NCBI GenBank assembly: GCA_963772225.1
Contig: CAVYWD010000001.1
Span: 1,178,001 to 1,242,000 of the forward strand
Length of the DNA: 64,000 nucleotides
Source: CAVYWD01 sp963772225
GTDB lineage: Bacteria; Myxococcota; Myxococcia; Myxococcales; UBA5297
Direction: 5' to 3'
Each line of letters begins with the position of its first letter. Positions within the stretch are counted from its first letter, which is position 1. The translations under genes and the position numbers were made by a program. This document shows, in pieces, positions 27,344 to 36,500 of this stretch. A model generated the notes under the pieces. It was given only the letters and a program-made list of their open reading frames with translations, did no database searches and had not been told where the DNA came from.

Positions 27344-27782
27344 GCAAGCCTCTCGATGCGAGGCGCAACGTCATCCCGCGAAAGGGGAATACGCCGCCGC
27401 TCGTTTGCACATTTCGAGTGGCCTTCTGCCCCTTATTCGCCCGCGCCCTTCGGGCTCGCTCGTGTTCCGCGTGCTCGCGCGAGCGGCCGAAGGACGCGTA
27501 TTCGATGCCCGAGGCCTCCGGAACGATGCTTCAATCCTTGCAGCTCCAATGGACTTGCAGCGGCCGCGGCGCGATCAAGCCTCAAGGCACCTCGGCGGGG
27601 CGGCGAGCGCTCGCCCCCGCTCCACCCGATGCCCTCGACCACCCCGCGAGGGGGGACCGAGCAACTTTCGACCTGAGCAGGGTTTAATGAGGAGGGTGAG
27701 CGGCCGCGAGCCCTCGCGGCACGGGTCGCCTGCCTTTAGAGCTCGATAGGGCCGGGAGAAAGTTGCTTTTTTGGAGGAACCG
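27344..27782. other. Divergent region upstream of the act-cox operon and of the Pro/Ala-rich gene
   Basis: No convincing gene lies here. The act-cox promoter must be in the left part but no consensus pair was found. At the right end TTGGAGGAACCG forms the ribosome-binding site for the ATG at 27783. Confidence 0.5.
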
Positions 27783-28415
27783 ATGAGGAAGCTCTCGCTC
27801 ACCCTGGTGGTCACGGCGCTGGCGGCTTCGCCTGCCTTCGCTGCCGAGGTCCCCGCAGAGGCTCCGGCGGCCAGTTCCGCTCCGGCGCCGTCGAGCCCAC
27901 CGCCCCAGGCGGCGCCCGAGCCGCCGGCAGCGCCTGCCGCGAAGCCCGACAAGCCGGCGCCGAACGAGGCACCGCCGCCCCTGGCCGGCCCACCGCCGGC
28001 GCCGCCCCAGCAAGCGGCCGCGGCACCCGCGCAGGCGCCGGCTTCTCCCGCTGCGCCGCCCGTGGCTCAGCCCCAGGCCCCCGCGGCTCAGAACCCGCCG
28101 GTGGCAAGCGGTCCGGCGCAGGCGTCGCCGCAGGCTGCGGCACCCGCCGGCCAATGGGTCTACACCGGGCAATACGGCTGGGTCTGGATGCCCTACGCGC
28201 AGCAGTACAGCTACGTCCCGGCGCAGGGGAATCCTTGGATGTACGTCTACTACCCGGCCTACGGATGGCGCTGGGTGACGGCGCCCTGGATTTACGGCTG
28301 GGGCCCGAGGCCTTATTGGGGGCCATGGGGCCGCGCTCACTTCGTCTGGTACAGCCGGCCCTGGTTCCACAGTTGGGGCTACGGCGGCGGTCATGGGCAC
28401 CGCGGCCACCGATGA
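27783..28415 (+). CDS. Secreted Pro/Ala-rich protein with aromatic (Tyr/Trp) C-terminal domain
   Basis: A 210-residue exported protein. A signal peptide (core LSLTLVVTALAASPAFA) is followed by about 100 residues made almost only of Pro, Ala, Gln, Ser, which would be extended and span wall or periplasm. The last 70 residues are dense in Tyr, Trp and Pro, opening GQWVYTGQYGWVWMPYAQQY and containing YYPAYGWRWVTAPWIYGWGP, and finish in a Gly/His tail GHGHRGHR that could bind metal. Similar aromatic tails occur in deltaproteobacterial secreted proteins of unknown role. The ATG at 27783 has TTGGAGGAACC just upstream. It converges with the radical SAM gene, 6 bases apart. Confidence 0.75.
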   Translation: MRKLSLTLVVTALAASPAFAAEVPAEAPAASSAPAPSSPPPQAAPEPPAAPAAKPDKPAPNEAPPPLAGPPPAPPQQAAAAPAQAPASPAAPPVAQPQAPAAQNPPVASGPAQASPQAAAPAGQWVYTGQYGWVWMPYAQQYSYVPAQGNPWMYVYYPAYGWRWVTAPWIYGWGPRPYWGPWGRAHFVWYSRPWFHSWGYGGGHGHRGHR

Positions 28416-28421
28416 AAGACT

Positions 28422-29399
28422 TCAGAAGAGGCTGAGCTGGAGCGGCGCCCGCTCGCCCGGCACCGCGGCGAGCTCGGGCGCCGAGCTCTCGTCGAGGGCG
28501 CCTAGGCCGTGCCGATCACAAGCGCTCCGGAAGCGCCGGTCGAGCGCGTCGCGGCTGGTGGCCTCGCCGTCCTCGCTACGCGAGAACAGGCGCTCGTAGC
28601 GAGCGGCCAGGGAGGCGTCGAAGCGCGAGGCGAAGCGGACGAGCTTCTCGCGCGCCCCCGCGCCGAGCCTGAGCGGCGCGGCGCTGGCCCAGGTGGCACC
28701 CGCCGCCTTGGCCCGCGCGACCAGCCCGTCGAGCGCCGGCGCGGCGTCGTTGAGCCCCGGAAGGAGCGGCGAGGCGATGAGCCCCACGGAGATGCCGGCG
28801 CGGGCCAGGGTCTCCATGGCGATGAACCGGCGGTCGGGCGTCGGGGCCAGCGGCTCCAACAGCTTCGCCAGCCGGCGATCGAGCGAGGGGATGCTGAAGC
28901 CCACCCGGGCCCTGCCGCTGCGGCCGATGGCCGCAAGCAAGTCCACGTCCCGCGTCACCAGGGTCGAGCGGGTGCTCGCGCGCAAGTCCACGGGCCCTAG
29001 CCGGCGGGCCGCCTCGAGAGCTGCGCGGGTGGCGAGCGCCTTGGCCTCGAGGGGCTGCCAAGGCTCGCAGGTCGCGCCCAGGACCAGCGGGAGGCCTTTG
29101 TGCACCTCGCCGGAGCGGAGCGCCCCGGCCAGCGCCTCCGCGGCGTTGGCCCGGACGTGGATGTCTCGCTCGAAGAGGCGGAAGTCGGCGTCCCGGAAGG
29201 GAGACAGCTCGCGCACGCGGCAAAAAGTGCAGGCGAGCTCACAGCCCGAGTACGGGTCCAGGGCCGCGTGGCGGGCGGCCCCTTGTCCGACGAGTCGAAG
29301 GACCTCCGAGCTGCGGACCGACCTGCACTCGACGGGAGCGGGCGATGGCCAGGGCTCGGCTTGGGCGAATCCGGTGGGGACGGCGACGAGGGCGCTCAT
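28422..29399 (-). CDS. Radical SAM protein of the PA0069 / spore-photolyase-like type
   Basis: A 325-residue radical SAM enzyme. The cluster motif is CELACTFC (CxxxCxxC) at about residue 53-60, preceded by ALDPYSG, followed by the strand with DIHVRANAAE, a GE-type segment LGATCEPWQPLEAK, the STRSTLVTRDVDLL strand and SIPSLDRRLAKLLEPLAPTP, the hallmark of the SplB-like PA0069/Rv2578c family. The biochemical role of this family is not established, though related enzymes repair spore photoproduct. All three cluster cysteines are present. The ATG at 29399 is preferred over a TTG three codons upstream. It shares orientation with the thioredoxin-like gene, 58 bases away. Confidence 0.85.
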   Translation of the reverse strand: MSALVAVPTGFAQAEPWPSPAPVECRSVRSSEVLRLVGQGAARHAALDPYSGCELACTFCRVRELSPFRDADFRLFERDIHVRANAAEALAGALRSGEVHKGLPLVLGATCEPWQPLEAKALATRAALEAARRLGPVDLRASTRSTLVTRDVDLLAAIGRSGRARVGFSIPSLDRRLAKLLEPLAPTPDRRFIAMETLARAGISVGLIASPLLPGLNDAAPALDGLVARAKAAGATWASAAPLRLGAGAREKLVRFASRFDASLAARYERLFSRSEDGEATSRDALDRRFRSACDRHGLGALDESSAPELAAVPGERAPLQLSLF

Positions 29400-29457
29400 A
29401 CTGAACAACGTTACAGCACGGGTCTGACACGCCCGATCGCCCTCCTGCTACCTGCCC

Positions 29458-29832
29458 CTACTTGAGCAACGCCTCGACCTGCGCCTTCACTGCCGTGCGC
29501 TGGATGGCCTGGCCCTTGAGCCGCTCGCCGAGCTCCTTGCCTCCCTTGAAGAAGACCAACGTCGGGGTCTCGCTCACGCCCAGCTTCTCGGAGAGCGCGG
29601 GGCTCTTCTGGCGCTGGACGCGGTAGAAGAGCACCTTGCCGGCGAACTTCTCGGCGACCGCGCCCAGGCGAGGCGCGAGCGCCTTGCACGCCTCGCTGTC
29701 GGCCGCGTAGAAGTCGAGAACCACCGGCTGCGTCGCCTTGAGAATCGCCGCCTCGTAGTCCACCTCGGCGAGCTCCTTCACCTGCTCGACAACCGGTGCT
29801 TCGGGGCGCGCCTTCTCGTTCGTCGCTTTCAT
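29458..29832 (-). CDS. Thioredoxin-like protein lacking the first active-site cysteine
   Basis: A 124-residue thioredoxin-fold protein. The strand VVLDFYAADSEACKALAPRL corresponds to the thioredoxin active site, where WCGPC is replaced by DSEAC, leaving only the second Cys. The cis-proline strand SETPTLVFFKGGKELGERLK is intact, as is RVQRQKSPALSEKLGV. A protein of this kind cannot run a normal dithiol cycle; it may bind targets or work as a mono-thiol. An N-terminal extension of about 22 charged residues precedes the fold. The ATG at 29832 is preferred; a further-upstream start would add residues without a ribosome-binding site. Confidence 0.82.
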   Translation of the reverse strand: MKATNEKARPEAPVVEQVKELAEVDYEAAILKATQPVVLDFYAADSEACKALAPRLGAVAEKFAGKVLFYRVQRQKSPALSEKLGVSETPTLVFFKGGKELGERLKGQAIQRTAVKAQVEALLK

Positions 29833-30171
29833 GGTGCCTCCAATCGATGAGGGCGAAAGGCGAGTAGCTGCGCGCAAGAGGCGCGCGCCGCTCGCTTTCC
29901 GGTCGAGAGTGAATCAGGAGTCCCGACGGGCTCCATCGGCTTCCTTGGAAGGGTCGCGCAGAGCGACCGCTTCGGGACGCGCCCTTCTTCGAAGGCGCGC
30001 GGAGGCCGAGTTCATCGGTGTCCGAGACGGAAGAACAGTAGCACGCCGGCTGCAATTCGTCCGAGGAAAGGCAGGGGCCCGGCGGCTCGCCCGCCGCTCA
30101 GAACCCGCATCGCGGCCTCTCCCAATCGTCGTCGACCATTTGGGCTGCGCATGCTCGCTTCGTGGCCCCTA
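29833..30171. other. Intergenic stretch, nothing recognised
   Basis: Open frames on both strands are short and Arg/Ala-rich without motifs. It separates the thioredoxin-like gene from the repeat region that begins at about 30172. A promoter for the minus-strand pair (thioredoxin-like, radical SAM) should lie in its left part. Confidence 0.4.
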
Positions 30172-30465
30172 ACCCGGCCGAGCCGGAGCCAAAGAGGGTT
30201 GCCTTAGGAATCGCGCAGAAATAGATGCTCCAGATCTCAACGTCCGAGGCGCAAAGGATGGCGAGGCGCGAGGAGGGCGCATGCCAGAGGGCATGTCACC
30301 GACGAGCAACGACGCCAGCCGGGATGGATTCGGACGTTGAGATGGAGCAGATATTTCGGAGCGATGACTTAGGCTCCAGACCCCAGGCTTCAGGAGCTGC
30401 ATTCCCTGGAGCCTGGGGTCTGGAGTCTTTGCCAGCCTGCACAAGAGCTCGCGCCAAAGGGACTA
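30172..30465 (-). repeat. Dispersed hairpin repeat, family A, copy 2, interrupted by a small inserted element
   Basis: Read on the reverse strand, this starts with a segment nearly equal to the one at 62837 (AGTCCCTTTGGCGCGAGCTC then TGCAGGCTGGCAAAGACTCC), runs through the palindromic centre and ends with CCTAAGGCAACCCTC and GGCTCGGCCGGGTTAGG. The same end-to-end order occurs without interruption in copy 4. Here about 159 bases are inserted just before the GGCAACCC part. Outer boundaries are approximate. Confidence 0.75.
30209..30367. mobile_element. MITE-like element with imperfect terminal inverted repeats and a 6-bp target duplication
   Basis: The element is flanked on both sides by CTTAGG (30203-30208 and 30368-30373). 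Its ends are related inverted repeats of about 35-38 bases: both arms contain TCAACGTCCGA and a GCTCCA block and an AGAAATA/CGAAATA block. Inside is a hairpin CATGCC-AGAG-GGCATG. It has no coding capacity. Uninterrupted copy 4 of the host repeat has the single sequence expected before insertion, so direction and target duplication are directly visible. The mobilising transposase is not in the window. Confidence 0.7.
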
Positions 30466-30507
30466 AGGAGCGCTCCAGGCGGCAGGGGAAAAGCCCCCGC
30501 GCCACGG

Positions 30508-33500
30508 CTATACCAAGGCGGCCGCCGGTTGGACGACGCTGCCCAGCACGACGCGCACGTCGTGGGCCCCGCCGTCATCCACGAGCGCGATGGCTCTGGG
30601 ATCGACCGCGACGCCATCGAGCTGCGCTGCGCCGACCCCGCGGCAGCGGCGCTCGGGGTTCGCGACGGCGATCTCGTACCGCGTCCGGCCGAAGCGCCAG
30701 GTGATGGAGTACTCGGGCCAGGAGGCGGGGATGCACGGGTCCAGCTCGAAGGTGTCGCCGCGGCGCCGGAGCCCGAGGAGGCTCTCCAGCCCGGCGCGGT
30801 ACATCCAGCCGGCGGCGCCCGTGTACCACGTCCACCCCGCGCGCCCGGCGTGCTCGGGGCGCGCGCAGACGTCGCCGGCGACGACATACGGCTCGCCCTG
30901 GTAGCGCGCGACGTCCGTGCCCGTGCGCGTGTGATTCACCGGATTGAGCATGTGGAACAGCTCGGCCGCCTCGTCGCCGCTCCCCAGCCGGGCGAGCGCC
31001 ATCACGATCCAGACGGCGGCGTGCGTGTACTGCCCTCCGTTCTCCCGCACCCCCGGTGGATAGCCCTTGATGTAGCCCGGCTCCTGCGCCGAGCGGTCGA
31101 ACGGCGGGGTGAGCAGGAGCGCGACCTGGGCCCCGCGCCGCACCAGGTGCGTGCGCACCGAGTCCATGGCGCGGTCCGCAAAGCGCGGCGGGGCCACCCC
31201 CGAGAGCACCGCCCAGGACTGGGCGATGGAGTCGATCATGCACTCGTCGCTCTGTGCCGAGCCGAGCGGCGCGCCGTCGTCGTAGTAGCCGCGCCGGTAC
31301 CACTCGCCGTCCCAGGACCGCTCCAGCGCCGACGCGAGGCGGCCCGCCTCGGCCCGGTAGCGAACGGCTCGAGCGGTCTCCTCTCGCGCGGCGCAGAGCG
31401 GCGCGAACTCGGAGAGCACGGTCTGCAGGAAGAAGCCGAGCCAGGTGCTCTCGCCGCGCCCCTGGCTCCCCACGCGGTTCATCCCGTCGTTCCAGTCCCC
31501 GCCCCCCATGAGCGGCAGGCCGTGAGCGCCCGAGGTGAGCCCGCGATCCAGGGCGCGGGCGCAGTGCTCGAAGAGCGAGCCCTCCTCCTCCGAGACGCGG
31601 GGTTGGGCGTAGGCGTCCTGGGCGTCCGGCGCCAGCGCGGGCGCCTCGAGGAACGGGACGCGCTCGTCGAGCACGCCTTGGTCGCCGGTGGTCCGGACGT
31701 AGTGCGCCACCGCGTACGGCAGCCAGACGAGGTCGTCCGAGCAGCGCGTTCGCGTCCCCCGGCCGCTCGGCGGGTGCCACCAGTGCTGGACGTCCCCCTC
31801 GCGGAACTGCCGCGCCGCCGCCCGCAGGAGGTGCTCGCGCAAAAGCGCCGGCCGCGCCAGGCAGAGCGCCATCGCGTCCTGGAGCTGGTCGCGGAACCCG
31901 AACGCGCCGCCGGGCTGGTGGTAGCCGGTCCGCGCCCACACCCGACAGCTCAGGTCCTGATAGAGAAGCCAGCGGTTCATGAGGAGGTCGAAGGAGTCGT
32001 CCGGCGTCCGCACTTGCACCGCGCCCAGGGTCTCTTCCCACGCGCGCCGGACGCCTTCGAGCGAGGCGTCCGCGGCTCCCAGGTGGCCGTGCCGGCCGAT
32101 CAGCTCCCGGGCGTGGCTCGCGTCCGTCCCCTCGCCGAGGAGGAACAGGACGCGCCGGGTCTCGCCCGGCGCGAGGGCGACGCCGACGTGCAGCGCCGCG
32201 CAGGGGTCGAGCCCCGCCCCGAACCGAGCGTGGAGACTCTGGAGCCCGAGCGCCGCCGGCCGCGCGAGCGAGCCGTTCCGGCCGAGGAAGGAGGTGCGGT
32301 CGCCGGTCGCCGAGGCAAGAGCGTCGCTCGCGTGGGCGAAGGCCACTCTCCCCGCGAACTCGTGGTTCCAGGCGTTCACCGCGAGGACCGCTCCGGTCGA
32401 GGCGTCCCGCAGGGTCACGACGTGCTGGCTCTGGCGGGCCTGGGGCGGCCCCAGGACCCACTCGGTGTACGCGAAGAGCGAGAGGCGCCGCGCGACCCCG
32501 CTCTCGTTCGTCAGCGTCAGGAGCGAGAGCTTCACCGGGTCCACCGCGTCCACGAAGACCTCGAGCGCCGAGCGGATCCCGTTCGCCGCGCGCGCGAAAC
32601 GGGTGACCCCCGCCTCGTGGCGGATCACGAACCGGCCGCTCCCGGCGTCGCGGGGCATGGGCCCAGGGGTGGGCGTCCACGCCTCCCCGGTCTCGTCGTC
32701 GCGGAGGTAGAGGGCCTCGGAGGTCGGATCGGTCACCGGGTCGTTCGCGAACGGCGTGAGGCGGTTCTCGCGGCTGTTCTCGGACCAGGTGAAGGACGAC
32801 CCCGAGGCCGTGACGATCGTCCCGAAGGCCGGGCTCGCGATGACGTTGGCCCAGGGCAGCGGCGTCTCCTGCTCTCCCTCGAGAACGACGACGTACTCCC
32901 GCCCGCCCGCGGCGAAGCCGCCCAGCTCATGGGCGAGCGCGAGCGGCGGCACCACCGGCTGTGGGATGCGGAGCGCGCGCCCCGCCGGGCCTCGCCCGAT
33001 TCACGAGCTCGAGCGGCGCCGACCCGGGCGACGGGGGCGCGGGCCGATCGAGCTGCTGCGCCAGCGTCCCCGCGCCGCCGTCCAGGACCGCGCGCGCCAC
33101 GCTCGCGAGGAGCAGGCGCTCGGCCTCGGTCATCCGGTCCCCGCGCAAGAGGAAGGCGCCACCCGGCTTGTGCTTCCAGGTCCGCCAGGGCCCGTCGTCG
33201 AGGAGCGCCGCGAGCTGGGCGTGCATCTCGTCGAGGTAGCTGACCGGGTGCTCGTTGAGGATCACGACGTCGGCGCTCAGCCCCTTCAGCCGCCAGTACT
33301 CCTGCGCCTGCAGGACCTGGCGCACGAGCGACACGTCCGCGAGCTCGACGACGCGCACCAGGAGCACCGGGAGGTCGCCGGAGACGCCGTGCCCCCAGAG
33401 CCCCTCCTGGCCCAGCGTGTTCCGGGCGAGGAGCTTCAGGCCCCGGCCGCAGCGAGGCGTCGGAGTAGAGCACCCGCGAGGCGAGGCGCTCGAACAGCAG

Positions 33501-36500
33501 GGCTTCCTCGCTGGAGATGCCGAGGTGGTGCAGCCGGCTGCGGGCGTGCGCGAAGGCGAGCGCGAAGGTCCGCGCGGTGGCGGTCGGATCGTGGTAGCGC
33601 TGCGCGAGCGCGAGGGCCGTCTCGCGGCTCGAGGCCATCCCGGTGGCGAACGAGAGCCTCACCACGCCCCCCGGCGCGAGGCGCACGCGCTGGCGCAGGC
33701 TCACGATGGGGTCGAGCAGCACGCCGGTGGTGCCGGAGAGCGGGCGCCCGTCGAGCGCCTGGGGGTCCTCCGGGCCGCGGCCCCGGCCGAGGAAGTGGCC
33801 GCGGTCGCTCTCCCACTCCACCGGACCCTGCGTCCGGCCCTCCTGGCCGATGACGTGCACCGCGAAGAGCTCGGCGTCCTTCGGGGCGCGCGGCCGGCGC
33901 CGACAGAGCAGCGCGTTGCTCTCGGCCACGTACTCCGACTCGACGAAGAGCTTGCCGAAGGCGGGGTGGGCGAGGTCGTCGGCGTTCGGCGCGAGCACGA
34001 TCTCGGCGTAGCTCGTGACCTCGAGCTCCCGCGCGCGCTCGCCGTGGTTCGTCACCTCCAGCCGGCGCACCTCGACGTCGTCCTCGGGCGAGACGGCGAC
34101 GTCGAGCTGCGTTCCGATCTCGTCGTCGGTCCGCTGGAAGGTCGCCTTCTCCATGGTGAAGGCGACCAGGTCGTCCGAGGCTTCCCTGGCGGTCGGGTGG
34201 TGCGTCGCGGACCAGACCCGACCGCTGCGGACGTCGCGCAGGTAGAGGAATTGGCCCCCGGGGTCGCGGGTCGCGTCCTCGCGAAAGCGGGTGACGGCGC
34301 GCCCGCGGCAGAAGCTCGTGCCGCCGCCCGCGTTGGTGACCACGGCGGTGTAGCGGCCGTTCGAGAAAAACTGCGCGTGCGGAAACTCGGTGTGCGGCGA
34401 GCGGAAGCGGCGGTCCGCCGCCGGCGGCACCGGCGCCGCGAGGCGCGCCTCCTCGTCGGGGCGCGGCCGGATGAGCGCGGCGTGGCGAGGCACGCGCTCC
34501 TGCAGGAGCAGCTCCGTCGCCTGGACGCGCGGATCGGCGTGGAAGCGCTCCACCATGCGGTGGCCGGCCAGCGCGTCGGCGATGGCCGTCAGGGTCATCC
34601 CCTGGTGGTGCGCGAAGTACGCCCGCACCAAAGCCCCTCGGAGGCGGAGCCTGGGCGCTCCCGCCTCGGGCTCCTCCGCGTGACGGGGCGTGTAGTCGAT
34701 GGCCTCGAAGTAGCCGTGCGCTCCGAAGAGCCCCTCGCGCGCCAGGCGGCGCAGGTTCTCGGCCGCGGCGGCGGGGTCGACGAGCGCGGCGAGCGCGGTC
34801 GCGTAGGGCGCGACCACCAGCTCGTCGCCCAGGCCCCGCTTCAGGCCCAGCCCCGGGACGCCGAACGCCTTGTACTGGTAGTTGCCGTGGTGATCGACGA
34901 GGTCGTAGGCGCACTCGGAGATCCCCCAGGGCACGCCGCGCTCGGCCGCGTAGTCCCGCTGCCGGCGCACCGCCATCCGGCAACTCTCGTCGAGCAGCGT
35001 GTCGGGGTAGCTGCGCATCAACAGCAGCGGCATGAGGTACTCGAAGAGCGTGGCGCTCCAGGACAGGAGCGCCGGGATCCCGTGCACGCTCGTGACCGCC
35101 CGGCCCAGGTGGAACCAGTGCTTCTCGGGGACGTCGCCCTTGGCGATGGCGAGAAGCTCGCGAGGCGCGCCTCCGAGGCGAGGAGGTCGTAGTGGGCGGG
35201 GTCGAGCCGGCCGGGCCCCTCGGCGTCCGCGGCTCGGTAGCCGATGGCGAAGAGGCTGCGCTGCGGGTCGTAGAGGAACCGGAAGCTCATCCCGTCGGCG
35301 AACGCGGCCGCGCGCTGCGACAGCCGCTCGAGCCGCTCCCGCGGATCGCCGGGGGCCGCCTCCCGCGAAGCCTCGAGCCCGAGCCGGTGCAGCCCCTCGG
35401 AGAGGGCGATGAGCGCGCCGGCGAGGTTGCCGCTGTCGACGGTGGAGACGTAGCGCGGCAGGAGCGGCGCGAGGCTCACCGTGTCGTACCAGTTGAACAG
35501 GTGCCCCTCGAGCCGCTCCAGCCCCTCCATGGTGGTCAGGGTGGAGTCGACCCGCTCGACGAGCTCTGGGGTCGGGATGAAGCCGAGGTCGTGGGCCGAA
35601 AGCGTGGCGAGGAGCCCCATGCCGATGTTGGTGGGCGAGGTCCGGTGCGCGACCTTCGGCGGCTCGGCTCCTCCTGGAAGTTGTCGGCGGGCAGGCCGTG
35701 GTCGTCCGGGCCCATGAAGGCCTCGAAGTACCTCCAGGTGGCGCGGGCCACGCCGAGCAGGAGCTCCCGGTCTTCGGGGGCCGAGCTCCGCGTCCCTGCG
35801 AGCCATGGGCTGGGAAAGCCGGTACGCGATGAGCGGCGCGACCGCCCAGAGCAGGAGCAGGGGCAGAGCCGCGGCGAGCGCGCCCGGGCGCCGCGCGCAG
35901 ACGAGGGCCGCGCCGGCGAGCGCGATGGCCGGGCTCGCCGCCATGGCGACCAGGAACGACCGCGGCCCGGTTCCGCTCTCGAGCCCCGCGCCGCGCGCCG
36001 CGCTCGCGGCGGCGGTCTCCCACTCGAGCAGGCGGCGCCGCGTGATCGCCAGGCGCACGAGCGTGACGACGATGGCGTGCACCATGGCGTAGGCCTGGTT
36101 CGCGAGGAAGGCGAGCTGCAGCAGCACGCGCGCCGCGGTGGCCTTGGCGTCCTCGCCGAGCCCGCGCAGAAAGGCCCGCAGCGGCTGGTGGAGCCTCGGG
36201 CCCCAGAGGGCCTCGAGCGCGAGCGGGTAGAGCGGAAACGCGAGGGACGCGGCGACGGCGGCGGTCCAGAGCGCCGGGCTCCCCGGCAGCGCAGTCCAGG
36301 CGAGGAGGAGCAGGAGCACGGTCGCGGGGGCGAGCAGCGCGCGCCGGAGGTTGTCGAAGATCTTCCAGCGCGAGATGAGCGGGAGGCGGTTGCGCGAAAG
36401 GCCCGCGCGCGTGGGGACGAACGGCAAGAGCCAGCCCAGGATCTGCCAGTCGCCGCGCGTCCAGCGGTGCTGGCGGCGCGCGTGGGCGAGGACGCTGGAG

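Noticed and set aside
30529..33243. A 904-codon open frame on the plus strand, opposite the GH94 part of ndvB
   Set aside because: It is Arg/Pro/Gly-rich, has no motif and mirrors a conserved gene; long antisense frames are expected at this base composition.
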